This document shows, in pieces, positions 8,123 through 19,470 of a DNA stretch of 64,000 nucleotides. The notes beneath the pieces are model-generated. The model was not told the DNA's origin and ran no database searches. It saw only the letters and a list, made by a program, of their open reading frames with translations. Every line of letters starts with the position of its first letter. Positions within the stretch are counted from its first letter, which is position 1. Both the position numbers and the translations under genes were made by a program. Origin of the DNA: Miltoncostaea marina (GTDB lineage Bacteria > Actinomycetota > Thermoleophilia > Miltoncostaeales > Miltoncostaeaceae); NCBI RefSeq assembly GCF_018141525.1, contig NZ_CP064655.1:1426001-1490000 (forward strand), in the 5' to 3' direction.

Positions 8123-8295
8123 GCGCATGGCCCGGACGCCCGCAAGGAGCCATGGCCTCGGTGCGCTCTCGGGGTGCATCGCCCCGCCGACGACGTCCGG
8201 GGCGGGCCGGGGCGCACCGATGACGACGACCGGACGGGCGCGCCAGGAGGGATGGGGCGGCGGCGGCGGGCCTCCAGGGGCTCCGGGGCGGCGTC

Positions 8296-8865
8296 CTAGT
8301 CCTGCGGCAGCACCGCGTGGACCCGGGTGATGAAGACGTGGAACTCGCTCACCCAGTCGCGCAGGAAGGCCTCCGTGCTGGGGTCGGTCACCTCGCCCGA
8401 CTCCCCGATGAGCCCCGGCCGCATCTGGATGTAGGCCTCGGGGGAGGTCATCTGGGGCGCGTTGCAGAAGGCGAGCACGGCGCGCAGGCTCTGCTGGGCC
8501 ACGGCCGTGCCGATCGCGCCCGGCGAGGCGCCGATCACGGCCGTCGGCTTGCGCGCGAACGAGTTCTGGCCCCAGGGCCTGCTGGCCCAGTCGATCGCGT
8601 TCTTGAGGGCGCCCGGGATGGAGCGGTTGTACTCGGGCGTGACGAACATGATCGCGTCGCTCGCGGCGATCGCGTCCTTCAGCGCACGGGCCTGCGGCGG
8701 GTAGTCCTCGTCGAGGTCGTGGTTGTAGAGCGGCAGGTCGGCGATCGGGATCTCGCGGAACTCGAGCTCCGCCGGCGCCAGGCGGATGAGCGCCCTCGAG
8801 AGCACCCGGTTGATCGACCGCCGCGAGAGGCTGCCGATGAAGTAGCCGACCGAGTACGTGGTCAT
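8296..8865 (-). CDS. NAD(P)H-dependent FMN reductase / quinone reductase family
   Basis: A 189-residue flavodoxin-like protein of the NADPH-dependent FMN reductase family (PF03358). The FMN phosphate loop is GSLSRRSINRVLSRAL (residues 11-26), and the conserved FVTPEYNRSIPGALKNAIDWASRP (about 74-97) is the classic flavin-contact motif of the ChrR/AzoR-like members. It probably reduces quinones, azo dyes or FMN with NAD(P)H in the cytosol. Length is normal. It lies upstream of imuB on the same strand but is separated from it by 177 bp without a gene and has no LexA box, so it is unlikely to be in the SOS group. Confidence 0.85.
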   Translation of the reverse strand: MTTYSVGYFIGSLSRRSINRVLSRALIRLAPAELEFREIPIADLPLYNHDLDEDYPPQARALKDAIAASDAIMFVTPEYNRSIPGALKNAIDWASRPWGQNSFARKPTAVIGASPGAIGTAVAQQSLRAVLAFCNAPQMTSPEAYIQMRPGLIGESGEVTDPSTEAFLRDWVSEFHVFITRVHAVLPQD

Positions 8866-8950
8866 GGCGTCCCGTCCCGTGTGGATGCGGCCGCCGGCCG
8901 CGGCCGCGCATACCGGGGCGTACCCGGGGCGCGGCCGCGGGAACCTCCCG

Positions 8951-9607
8951 CTACGCCCGGGGGCGCCCCCAGCGGTCGTCGTGCACCAGGGTGCGCCACG
9001 GCCGGCGCGCCGCCGCCAGGGCGGGCGGCAGCCCCGACGGGAACTCCTCGGGGTATCCGAGCGGCGTCACGAGGGGCGCCTCGAGCTCGTCGGGGATGCC
9101 CAGCAGCGCCCGGAACTCGGCCTCGACGAACCACTGGAAGACGGTGGGCACGGTGCCGAGGCCCTTGGCCCGGGCGGCCACCATGAGGTTCTCGAACATG
9201 AAGCCCACCGACACGATGTCGGCGTCGCGCTCGAAGGTCTCGTGGCCCTCCGGGTAGGAGTGGCGCGGCACGCGCAGCCCGACCAGCCAGACGGGCACCT
9301 GCGGGTAGGTGCCGAGCGCCTGGGCGGCGTAGCCGCGCGCCCACTCGGCGTGCTCCTCGGGCGTCGCGCCCTCGGCCGCCGGCCGCGCGATGCGGAAGTA
9401 CTCGGCCCCGCCGCGCATGATCAGCTCCGCCAGCGCGGCGCGCGTCTGCGGCTCGCGCACGACGAGGATGCTCCAGGCCTGGGCCATGCCGCCCGTGGGC
9501 GCCAGCAGCGCCAGCCGCAGCAGCTCGTCGAGGTCCTCATCGGCCACGGGCCGGTCGGTGTAGCGCCGCACGCTGCGCCGCATGCGGATGGCCTCGAGCG
9601 CGTCCAT
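8951..9607 (-). CDS. Nitroreductase family protein
   Basis: A 218-residue FMN-dependent nitroreductase-like enzyme. The opening MDALEAIRMRRSVRRYTDRPV is the family's FMN phosphate-binding RxSxRxY stretch, and the following LLRLALLAPTGGMAQAWSILVV is the usual FMN/substrate pocket segment. The C-terminal part has GLGTVPTVFQWFVEAEFRALLGIPDELE, another typical block. It likely reduces nitro compounds, quinones or enones using NAD(P)H. GAGGAGG precedes the ATG, and a TAGGGT -10 further upstream leaves a normal leader. It is followed on the same strand by the FMN reductase; the two flavoenzymes may be one unit. Confidence 0.85.
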   Translation of the reverse strand: MDALEAIRMRRSVRRYTDRPVADEDLDELLRLALLAPTGGMAQAWSILVVREPQTRAALAELIMRGGAEYFRIARPAAEGATPEEHAEWARGYAAQALGTYPQVPVWLVGLRVPRHSYPEGHETFERDADIVSVGFMFENLMVAARAKGLGTVPTVFQWFVEAEFRALLGIPDELEAPLVTPLGYPEEFPSGLPPALAAARRPWRTLVHDDRWGRPRA

Positions 9608-9652
9608 CGGTCCTCCTCGGTCGGTCGACGACCGGACCCTACGCGCCGCGCG

Positions 9653-10059
9653 TCAGTCCTCGTCGGGCCGCCTGCGGGCGCTCTTGACCGCCGCCCGGCG
9701 GGCCTTCGCGGCCAGGCGCCGCTCGGCGGACGCCCGCGTGGGCCGGGTGGGCCGGCGGGGGGGCGGGGCGGGGGCGAGGGCCGCGGCGACCCGCCGCTCG
9801 AGGCGCGCCACCACCGCCGCGCGATTGCGCTCGCGCGAGCGCTCGGCCTGGCTCGTCATGCGCAGGGGCCGCTCGTCCAGGCGGAGGGCGCGCGCGAGGC
9901 GCGCCGCCGTGCGCTCGGGCAGCCCCTCCAGGTGCTCCCGGCGCAGCGTCAGCTCGGCGCGCGTCTCGGCGTGGTCGCGGCGCTGCCCGCCGGGGCCGGA
10001 GGAGCGCGACCAGTCCCACGAGCCCCGCTCGGCGAGCAGGGCGGCGACCCGCTCCGGCG

Positions 10060-10063
<4 letters not shown>
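9653..10063 (-). CDS. arfB: Alternative ribosome-rescue factor / aminoacyl-tRNA hydrolase ArfB
   Basis: A 136-residue class-I release-factor-like protein. It has the catalytic GGQ in SRSSGPGGQ (about residues 20-28), the RF-1 domain block around ETRAELTLRREHLEGLPE, and the C-terminal MTSQAERSRERNRAAVVARL with the basic tail (RRLAAKARRAAVKSARRR) that enters the mRNA channel of stalled ribosomes. It frees ribosomes stuck without a stop codon. The GTG start overlaps the topB stop (GTGA), so its translation depends on that of topoisomerase III. This is an unexpected partner. Confidence 0.88.
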
Positions 10064-12606
<2,543 letters not shown>

Positions 12607-12685
12607 GGCGGCGGAGGGTAGCACCGGTCCCGCGGCGTCCGTCCACCCCCTGAGGGGCGCCGCCAGGGGCCGGCGGGACCGGGCC

Positions 12686-13717
12686 CTACGGGCCCGCGAT
12701 CACCTGCGCGGTGGCCCGGTAGACGTCCTCCGGCACGGTCTTGAGCACGCTCACCGCGTCGGAGAGGGGGATGTCGGTGATGCGGCCGCCCTGCAGCGCG
12801 ACCATCCGGCCGTAGCGGCGCTCCGCCGCCAGCGTGGCGGCCTGCGCGCCGTAGCGGGTGGCCAGCACGCGGTCGTAGGCGATCGGCGTGCCGCCGCGCT
12901 GCACGTGGCCCAGCACCACCGGGCGCGCCTCGGCGCCGGTGCGCTCGGAGATGAGCTCGGCGAGGCGCTCGCCGACGCTCTGCTTGGCGAGCTGCACGTG
13001 CCCGAACTCGTCGACCTCGCCGCCGGCGTCCTCGTCGCCCAGCACGACGCCCTCGCTGACGACCACGATCGCGTAGCGGCGCCCGCGCTCGCGGCGCTCG
13101 GTGACCCGCCGGCAGACCTCGGCCACGTCGGGCCGCTGCTCCGGGATCAGGATCACGTGCGCGCCGCCGGCCGTGCCGGCCTCGAGGGCGATCCACCCGG
13201 CGTGGCGGCCCATCACCTCGACCACGATCACGCGGTCGTGCGACTCGGCCGTGGTGTGGAGGCGGTCGATCGCGTCGCTGGCGATCTGCACCGCGGTCCA
13301 GAAGCCGAACGTGTAGTCGGTGCCGGACAGGTCGTTGTCGATCGTCTTCGGCACGCCGATCACGTTGAGGCCGTGCTCGTCGTGCAGGCGCCGCGCCACC
13401 CCGAGCGTGTCCTCGCCGCCGATGGCGATCAGGGCGTCGAGGCCCAGGTCGGCGAAGGCCCGGACGCAGCGCTCGCCGCCGTCGGGGTCCTTGAACGGGT
13501 TTGTGCGGGAGCTGCCCAGGATCGTGCCGCCGCGCGTCAGGATCGGTCCGACGACGTCGCGGTCGAGCGGCTGGGTGTCGCGCTGCAGCAGCCCGCGCCA
13601 GCCGCCGTGCAGGCCGACGTGCTCGTGGCCGTGCTGCAGGCCCACCCGCACCGCCGCCCGGATGACGGCGTTCAGGCCGGGGCAGTCGCCTCCTCCGGTG
13701 AGCATTCCGATTCGCAT
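12686..13717 (-). CDS. pfkA: 6-phosphofructokinase, probably PPi-dependent
   Basis: A 343-residue phosphofructokinase converting fructose 6-phosphate to fructose 1,6-bisphosphate. It starts MRIGMLTGGGDCPGLN (nucleotide loop), with PKTIDNDL (catalytic Asp), VVEVMGRHAGWIAL and HVQRGGTPIAYDR. The donor-site residues are diagnostic. The loop reads GGEDT with Asp103, and Lys124 precedes TIDND. ATP enzymes of E. coli type have Gly at both places; PPi enzymes such as that of Amycolatopsis methanolica have Asp and Lys. So pyrophosphate is the likely phosphate donor and the step is reversible (inference). The gene appears leaderless, with TAGTGT (13725-13730) 7 bp before the ATG. Confidence 0.9.
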   Translation of the reverse strand: MRIGMLTGGGDCPGLNAVIRAAVRVGLQHGHEHVGLHGGWRGLLQRDTQPLDRDVVGPILTRGGTILGSSRTNPFKDPDGGERCVRAFADLGLDALIAIGGEDTLGVARRLHDEHGLNVIGVPKTIDNDLSGTDYTFGFWTAVQIASDAIDRLHTTAESHDRVIVVEVMGRHAGWIALEAGTAGGAHVILIPEQRPDVAEVCRRVTERRERGRRYAIVVVSEGVVLGDEDAGGEVDEFGHVQLAKQSVGERLAELISERTGAEARPVVLGHVQRGGTPIAYDRVLATRYGAQAATLAAERRYGRMVALQGGRITDIPLSDAVSVLKTVPEDVYRATAQVIAGP

Positions 13718-13748
13718 GCGGCGAACACTACCCGCAGGCGCGGGGGTC

Positions 13749-14642
13749 TCACGCACCGCGCGCCGGCCGCCGGCTGGCCGGGCCGGCCGGCACGCGCCCC
13801 AGCAGTCGCGTCAGCGCGCCGACCAGCAGGGCGCCGGTCGCGGCGCACAGGATGCCCGCCAGCGTGAGGGCGGTGCGGTCGTCTGCCACGCGCAGGAGGT
13901 CGGCCCGCCGCCCGAGCGCGACGGCCACGACCACCCCGAAGGCCAGGCCGAGCGCCGCGGCCAGGCGGCCGCCCGCGCGGGCCCGGCGGGCGTCGCCACC
14001 GGCCGCGACGCCCGCGCGCCCGGCCAGCGCCAGCGCGGCCGCCACGAGGGCCGCCCACGCCACGGCCACCCCGTACGCGCCGAGCACCTCGCTGGGCCGG
14101 TGCCAGCCGAGCGCCACCACCGCGAAGCCGACGGCGATCGCGTAGGCCCAGCCCACGAGCGCGGAGCTCGCCCGCAAGAAGGGCGGGCTCACCAGCACGA
14201 GCGCGGTCGCGAGCGACATCGCGACCGTCGCGTGGCCGCTCGGGAACGCCCCGGGGTCGCCGCCGGTCCCCGCGACGAGGTCGGGCCGGTCGACCCGCGC
14301 CTTGACGAGCTGGGTGGTGACGTTGGCGCCCAGCACCGCGACCCCCGCCCCGGCCGCCAGCAGGGGCCGGCCGCGCATGAGGGCGATGAGCATGATGCCG
14401 AGCCCGAGCAGGGCCAGCGAGGCGACGCTGATGGTGTCGAGCAGCCGCTGCGTGGCCTCGGCGGCGGCCGCGTCGCCGACCGGCGCGCCGACGCGGGCGG
14501 CGCGGTCGTCCCAGCGCTGCCCGGCCGCCGTGCCGACGGCGATCCGATGGACGCCGACGGTGCCGACGGCCGCCGCCGCGGCGAGGCCGGCGAGGGCGGC
14601 CGCCGCGCCGCGCCGGGTGGGGGTGCGCCCGCGGGGTGCCAT
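13749..14642 (-). CDS. PAP2-family phosphatase, membrane-bound
   Basis: A 297-residue protein with six or more hydrophobic segments and the lipid-phosphate phosphatase motifs in order: KARVDRPD (motif 1), FPSGHATVAMS (motif 2, catalytic His) and VALGWHRPSEVLGAYG (motif 3). In motif 3 the usual final Asp is Glu. After motif 3 come two further hydrophobic stretches, so the protein is longer than a minimal PAP2 domain. It may dephosphorylate undecaprenyl or phosphatidyl lipids. TAGATT (14650-14655) ends 7 bp before the ATG, a leaderless arrangement. It diverges from the GGDEF/HD-GYP gene. Confidence 0.82.
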   Translation of the reverse strand: MAPRGRTPTRRGAAAALAGLAAAAAVGTVGVHRIAVGTAAGQRWDDRAARVGAPVGDAAAAEATQRLLDTISVASLALLGLGIMLIALMRGRPLLAAGAGVAVLGANVTTQLVKARVDRPDLVAGTGGDPGAFPSGHATVAMSLATALVLVSPPFLRASSALVGWAYAIAVGFAVVALGWHRPSEVLGAYGVAVAWAALVAAALALAGRAGVAAGGDARRARAGGRLAAALGLAFGVVVAVALGRRADLLRVADDRTALTLAGILCAATGALLVGALTRLLGRVPAGPASRRPARGA

Positions 14643-14698
14643 GGACGTCAATCTAGGCGCCTCAAGCCCGGGCGCCGGGCGGCCGACCCTGAAGGGGC

Positions 14699-16723
14699 AT
14701 GGATGCGACCAGCCCGGCCCACGGCGCCGCGGCCTGCCGCGTGATCGTCGCCCACCCCGACGACGCGGTGCGGCGCGCCGTCGCGGCCCCACTCGCCGAC
14801 GCCGGCCACCCGGTCGCGGAGGCCTGCGACGGCGCCGCGGCGCTGGACGCCCTGCGCCGCGGGCCGGTGGGGCTGCTCGTGGCCTGCCCCAACCTGTCCG
14901 GCGGGGACGGGGTGAGCGTCGTGGCCGGCGCCCGGGCGGGCGCCGACGGCGGCCCGGCCGTGCTGGCGCTGGTGCCGCGCGGCGACGCCGGCGCGGCCCT
15001 GCGGGCGATCGTGGAGGGGGCCGACGACCACGTCGCCGTGCCCGCCGACCCGGTGGACCTGCTGGTGCGGGCGCGGGCCGCGCTGCACGGCGAGCGGCGG
15101 CGCACGGCCCTCGAGCAGGCGGCCCAGCGCCGCATCGCCGTGGCGGTGGCGGGAGGGGCGCTGCCGGACGAGGTGTTCGACCTGGTCGCCGAGGAGCTCG
15201 CCCGGGTGCACGACGTGGCGGGCGGGGCCGTCGTGCGGTTCGACGACGGCGAGGCCGCGTTCGTCGGGCGCTGGTCGGCGCGGCCCGGGTCGTGGCCGCC
15301 GCGGGAGCTGACCGTGCCGCTCACGAGCCCGCTGCCGGTGGCGGGCCCGCGGCGACCCGACGAGTTCCGCGCCTTCGCGGGCGCGATCCCCTGGGTGCTC
15401 GACCGCGACGCGTTCCACGTCGCGGCCGCGGCCCCCGTGCACGTGGGCGAGCGCCTCTGGGGCGCCGTCGTGGTGGCCTCGGACGGCCGCGACCCGCTGC
15501 CGCCCGGCACGCGCGAGCGGCTCGCGCGGGTCGCCGACCTCGTGACCCTCGCAGTCGGCGCCGCCGAGGCCCGGGCCGAGCTGGCGCGGCGGGCGGCCAC
15601 CGACCCGCTCACCGGGCTGCTCAACCGCGGCGTCTTCGAGGAGCGGCTGGCCGAGGAGACCGCGCGGGCCCGCCGGCACGGCCGGGACCTGGCGCTCGCG
15701 ATCGTGGACCTCGACCGCTTCAAGGACGTCAACGACCTGCACGGCCACGTGGTGGGCGACGCCGTGCTGCGCGAGACGGCGCGCCGGCTGGCCTCCCGGG
15801 CCCGCGAGGGCGACGTGGTGGCGCGCCTGGGCGGCGAGGAGTTCGGCTGGCTCATGCCCGAGACCGACGGCATGGAGGCCTGGCAGGCCGCCGAGCGGGC
15901 GCGGGCGGCGATCGCGGGCGCGCCCTTCCCGGAGGTGGGCCGCGTCACCCTGTCGGGGGGCGTCTGCGAGCTGGCCCGCGCCGAGGACGCGCTCGACCTG
16001 TACCGGCGCGCCGACACCGCCCTCTACTGGGCCAAGCGCAACGGCCGCGACGTGGTCTTCCTCTACACGCCCGAGGCGATGCAGGCCATGGGGGAGGAGG
16101 AGCGCGCCGCGGAGCTGCGTCGCGGCCAGGCGTTCGGCAGCATCCGGGTGCTGGCCCGCGCGGTCGACGCGAAGGACCCCTCCACGCGGCGGCACTCCGA
16201 GCGCGTGGCGGGCCTGGCCGGCCTGCTGGCCGAGCGGCTCGGCTGGCCGGCCGGCCGCGTCGCCCTGCTGCGCGAGGCCGCGCTGGTGCACGACGTCGGC
16301 AAGATCGCCGTGCCCGACACGGTGCTCTTCAAGCCGGGCCGCCTGACCGCGGCGGAGCGCGCCAAGGTGAGCCAGCACGCCGCGCTCGGCGCCGAGATGC
16401 TCTCGGACGTGCTGAGCCCCGAGCAGACCGCGTGGGTGCGCTCGCATCACGAGCGCTGGGACGGCGCGGGCTACCCCGAGGGGCTGCGCGGCGAGGCCGT
16501 GCCCGAGGGGGCGCGCCTCATCCACCTGGCCTCCGCGTGGGACGTCATGACCAGCACGCGGCCGTACGTGGCGGCGATGTCGGCCGACGAGGCGCTGGAC
16601 GAGTGCCGCCGCCAGGCGGGCGTGCAGTTCTGGCCGCGCGCGGTCGAGGTGCTCGCCGAGGCGGCCGAGCTGCGGCTGCTGGACGCCGCCGCCCTCGAGC
16701 GCCGTGCCGCCGCCCCCGTCTAG
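14699..16723 (+). CDS. Response-regulator-like GAF-GGDEF-HD-GYP protein (c-di-GMP turnover)
   Basis: A 674-residue multidomain signalling protein. Residues 1-130 resemble a receiver domain, but the phospho-acceptor site reads VACPNLSG, so it is probably degenerate. A GAF-like region (about 150-295) follows. The GGDEF domain has an intact GGEEF site at about residue 378 with the inhibitory RxxD site (REGD) five residues before it. The HD-GYP domain has HDVGKIAVPD at about residue 530 and HHERWDGAGYPEGL. Both synthesis and breakdown of c-di-GMP are therefore possible. The ATG follows AAGGGG. A larger paralogue lies at 22000-24741, and the two share the last 480 residues or so. Confidence 0.9.
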   Translation: MDATSPAHGAAACRVIVAHPDDAVRRAVAAPLADAGHPVAEACDGAAALDALRRGPVGLLVACPNLSGGDGVSVVAGARAGADGGPAVLALVPRGDAGAALRAIVEGADDHVAVPADPVDLLVRARAALHGERRRTALEQAAQRRIAVAVAGGALPDEVFDLVAEELARVHDVAGGAVVRFDDGEAAFVGRWSARPGSWPPRELTVPLTSPLPVAGPRRPDEFRAFAGAIPWVLDRDAFHVAAAAPVHVGERLWGAVVVASDGRDPLPPGTRERLARVADLVTLAVGAAEARAELARRAATDPLTGLLNRGVFEERLAEETARARRHGRDLALAIVDLDRFKDVNDLHGHVVGDAVLRETARRLASRAREGDVVARLGGEEFGWLMPETDGMEAWQAAERARAAIAGAPFPEVGRVTLSGGVCELARAEDALDLYRRADTALYWAKRNGRDVVFLYTPEAMQAMGEEERAAELRRGQAFGSIRVLARAVDAKDPSTRRHSERVAGLAGLLAERLGWPAGRVALLREAALVHDVGKIAVPDTVLFKPGRLTAAERAKVSQHAALGAEMLSDVLSPEQTAWVRSHHERWDGAGYPEGLRGEAVPEGARLIHLASAWDVMTSTRPYVAAMSADEALDECRRQAGVQFWPRAVEVLAEAAELRLLDAAALERRAAAPV

Positions 16724-16736
16724 GCCGCGCGGGCGG

Positions 16737-17021
16737 TCAGCCCTCCGGGTCGCCGCAGCGCAGGTCGACCGGCTCGCCCGCGGCCGCGAGCGACTCGCCG
16801 GCCCGCAGCGGCCCGGCGACCACGCCGGCCGTCACCGGCCCGAGGTCGGCGATGCGCATCTTGGCCCGGCAGACCGGCTGCACCACCTCGGCGAAGGCGG
16901 CCTCGGCCAGGCGCCGCGCCTCCTCGGCGCCGGCGGCGGCGACCACCACCTGCTCGTGCTGGAAGGGCCCCTCCCAGCCGCTCGTCGCGGCGAAGAGGCG
17001 CAGCGGGGGATCCGAACTCAC
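16737..17021 (-). CDS. Small hypothetical protein
   Basis: A 94-residue protein I do not recognise. It has no signal peptide or membrane segment. The middle is an alanine-rich amphipathic helix (AEEARRLAEAAFAEVVQPVCRAKMRIADLG), followed by a short glycine-rich part with GPLRAGESLAAAGEPVDLRCGDPEG. The GTG start is chosen because TACGGT (17028-17033) ends 6 bp upstream, the leaderless pattern seen for many neighbours. It converges on the GGDEF/HD-GYP gene with 13 bp between them and diverges from the L,D-transpeptidase gene. Confidence 0.6.
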   Translation of the reverse strand: MSSDPPLRLFAATSGWEGPFQHEQVVVAAAGAEEARRLAEAAFAEVVQPVCRAKMRIADLGPVTAGVVAGPLRAGESLAAAGEPVDLRCGDPEG

Positions 17022-17096
17022 GCGCACACCGTAGCCAAGACGACCGCCGGCGTCGTAGAACCTGTCGCCGGAGCCGATCGGAGAGGGAGGCGGGGG

Positions 17097-18125
17097 ATGT
17101 CGAAGGGTCGTGGCGGGGTGGCCGCCGGGGCGGTGCTGGCGGCGGCGCTCGTGGCGCCGGCGGCCGCGTGGGCGCAGGCGCCGCCGGGCGCCCGTCCGGC
17201 GGCGTTCGCGGCCCCGGCGGCCGTGCCGGCGGGCGAGCGCGCCGAGGTCTCGGGGCGCGTGGCGCCGGGCACGCCCGGCGTGCCGGTGGCGATCGAGCGG
17301 CTCGAGGGCGGCGCCTGGGCGCCGGTCGCGCGCACGACGACCGGGCCGCGGGGCGCCTTCGCGGCGCGGGTGCGCATGCCCCGCCCCGGCAACCTGCGCG
17401 CCGTCGTGGTGGCCGCCGACGGGACGGTCGCCGTCTCGCGGCGGCGGTTCGTCGGCGTGCGCCGGCGGGTGAGCCTGCGGGTCACGGCCGCGCCGATGGA
17501 GAACATCTCCGGCCGGCCGTTCACCGCGCGGGGCGCCGTGGTGCCGTCGCGCCGCGGCGAGCGGTTCGTGCTGGAGGGCTCGGTGGACGGCGGCCCGTTC
17601 CGGGCGATCCGGAGGGTCACCGCGCCCGCCGGGCGCGTGCGGACGACCTTCACGCCGCCGACCGGCGGGCGCTGGCGCTTCCGCCTGGTGGCCGCGCCGC
17701 GGCCCGGCGCCGACTCGGGCGGGCGGGCGACCACCGCGCCGATGGACGTCTTCGGCGCGAACCCGCACGGCGTGCCGCGGGACGCCGACCGCTACCTCGT
17801 GCAGGCGATCTCCGAGTTCCGCCTCTACTACTACGAGCACGGGCGCCTGCGGCGCGTGTTCCCCGTCGTGTTCGGCGCGCCCTCGACGCCCACGCCGCTC
17901 GGCAGCTACCGCGTCTACGCCAAGACCGGCCCGCCGAGCGCCGCCTTCGGGCCCAAGGTGCTCTGGTACCACCGCGGCTACGGGATCCACGGCACCAACC
18001 AGGAGTACCTGCTGCAGCACCGGGTGCGGTACTACTCGCACGGCTGCACCCGCAACTACAACGTCAACATCCTCTGGCTCTGGGACCGCGTGCCGGTGGG
18101 CACCCCGGTCCGCAACATCGCGTAG
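17097..18125 (+). CDS. L,D-transpeptidase (YkuD), secreted
   Basis: A 342-residue secreted enzyme. The signal peptide (MSKGRGGVAAGAVLAAALVAPAAAWA) is followed by two beta-sandwich-like regions (about 45-130 and 130-220) with Pro/Arg-rich strands, then a C-terminal YkuD catalytic domain. The substrate strand is ISEFRLYYYEHGRLRRVFPVVFG, and the catalytic site is IHGTNQ followed by YYSHGCTRNY (Cys nucleophile, HGC). It forms 3-3 cross-links in peptidoglycan or attaches proteins to it. GAGAGGGAGG precedes the ATG. A second L,D-transpeptidase lies at 20266-21006 with a different accessory domain. Confidence 0.88.
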   Translation: MSKGRGGVAAGAVLAAALVAPAAAWAQAPPGARPAAFAAPAAVPAGERAEVSGRVAPGTPGVPVAIERLEGGAWAPVARTTTGPRGAFAARVRMPRPGNLRAVVVAADGTVAVSRRRFVGVRRRVSLRVTAAPMENISGRPFTARGAVVPSRRGERFVLEGSVDGGPFRAIRRVTAPAGRVRTTFTPPTGGRWRFRLVAAPRPGADSGGRATTAPMDVFGANPHGVPRDADRYLVQAISEFRLYYYEHGRLRRVFPVVFGAPSTPTPLGSYRVYAKTGPPSAAFGPKVLWYHRGYGIHGTNQEYLLQHRVRYYSHGCTRNYNVNILWLWDRVPVGTPVRNIA

Positions 18126-18161
18126 CCGCGCGGCCCCGGGGCGGCTGCTAGCGTCGCCGCG

Positions 18162-19399
18162 ATGCCGTCCCGGGCACCCGCCGTCGCCGGCGTCGCGCTG
18201 GCGCTGCTCGTCCCCCAGGCCGCCGAGGCGGCCTGGTCGGGCGGCGCGCCCCTGTCCGCGCGCGACGGCGCAGGCTACGCCGACGCGGAGGCCGCGACCG
18301 AGGCGGGTCAGGCCGTCGTGGCCTGGATCCGCACCCCCCGGGGCGGCGCGCCGCGCGCCGCGCGGGTGCAGGTCGCCTCGCGCGCCGGGCGCGACTGGAC
18401 GCGGCCCGTCACCGTGTCGGGGGCGGCGCGCGCGCCCCGCGGGCGGCCGTCAACGCGCGCGGCGACGCCGTGGTGGCCTGGGTGGTGGGCCGCCAGGTGA
18501 TGGCGGCCACCCGCCGCGGCGACGGCGGGCGCTGGCGGGTCGCGCGGGCCGCGGTGGCGGGCGCCGACCTCGCCGGCCTGCGGGCGGCGGTCGATCGCCG
18601 CGGCCGGCCGTCGGTGCTGTGGAGCGAGCGCCGACGCGGGGGCTTCCTGGTGCGCCTGGCATCGCGGCCGTCGGAGCGGGCCGGCTGGCGGGCGCGCCCG
18701 CCGCGGATCGCGACGCCGGGGGGCGAGGCCCCCTCGGTCGCCCTGTCGCCGGCGGGCGCGCTGGTCGTGTGGCGCGACGGTGGCGGCGTGCGGGCGGCGC
18801 GGACGTCCGCGGGCGCGTTCGAGCGGCCCCGGACGCTCTCCGCCGAGGCCTCCGACGGCGCCGCCGCGGCCATCGGTCCCTCCGGTGGCGCGATGGCGTC
18901 CTGGAGCGGCCGCCTGCCGGGCGGCACCTCGGTCGTGCTCGCGACGGACCGGTCGGCCGCCGCTCGCGGCTGGCGCCGCTCGGGCGACGTCGGCATCGGC
19001 ACCGGGCCCGTCGCGGCGATCAACGACCGCGGCGACGCGGTCGTCGCCTGGAGCGCGGCCGGGCCGGGCGAGCCTCAGGGCATCGAGGCGGCCACGCGGC
19101 GCGGCGACGGCCGCTGGCGGCCGTCGACGGTCGTGGCGCGCCGCGAGTGCGACTGCGCGCTCGACCCGGTCGACGTGGCGGTCGACGGGCACGGCGGCGC
19201 GCTCGTCGGCTGGCGCGCCGTGGCCGCCGACGGCGGCGAGCACGGCGCCGCCGCCGCGCTCGCGCCCGGGGGGCGCGACTGGCGGCCGCTGCCCGGCAGC
19301 CCCTCATCCACGCCCGCGGTCGCCGCGGGCCGGGGCGCGGGCGGGCTCGCGGCCTGGGTGGAGGGCGGCCGCGCGGTGCGCGCCGCCTGGGCCCGGTAG
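18162..19399 (+). pseudogene. Secreted repeat protein, interrupted by a frameshift
   Basis: Two adjacent frames read as one protein of about 412 residues. The first (18162-18500) has a signal peptide (MPSRAPAVAGVALALLVPQAAEAA) and the start of the repeats. The second runs on from about 18446 to 19399. The break lies between 18416 and 18446 in a run of G and GC repeats (TCGGGGGCGGCGCGCGCGCC), where one missing or two extra bases would restore GARAPRAAVNARGDAVVAW. Repeats share a motif such as NDRGDAVVAWSA and VDGHGGALVGWRA, which suggests a beta-propeller-like surface protein. Whether the lesion is real cannot be decided here. The -10 TAGCGT (18149-18154) lies 7 bp before the ATG. Function is unknown. 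Confidence 0.65.
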
Positions 19400-19470
19400 G
19401 GGTCGCCGGGCGCCTTGGATTCGGCCGCCGCGGCTGATTCGATACGCGCTGACCGGGCTCGAGGAGGACG

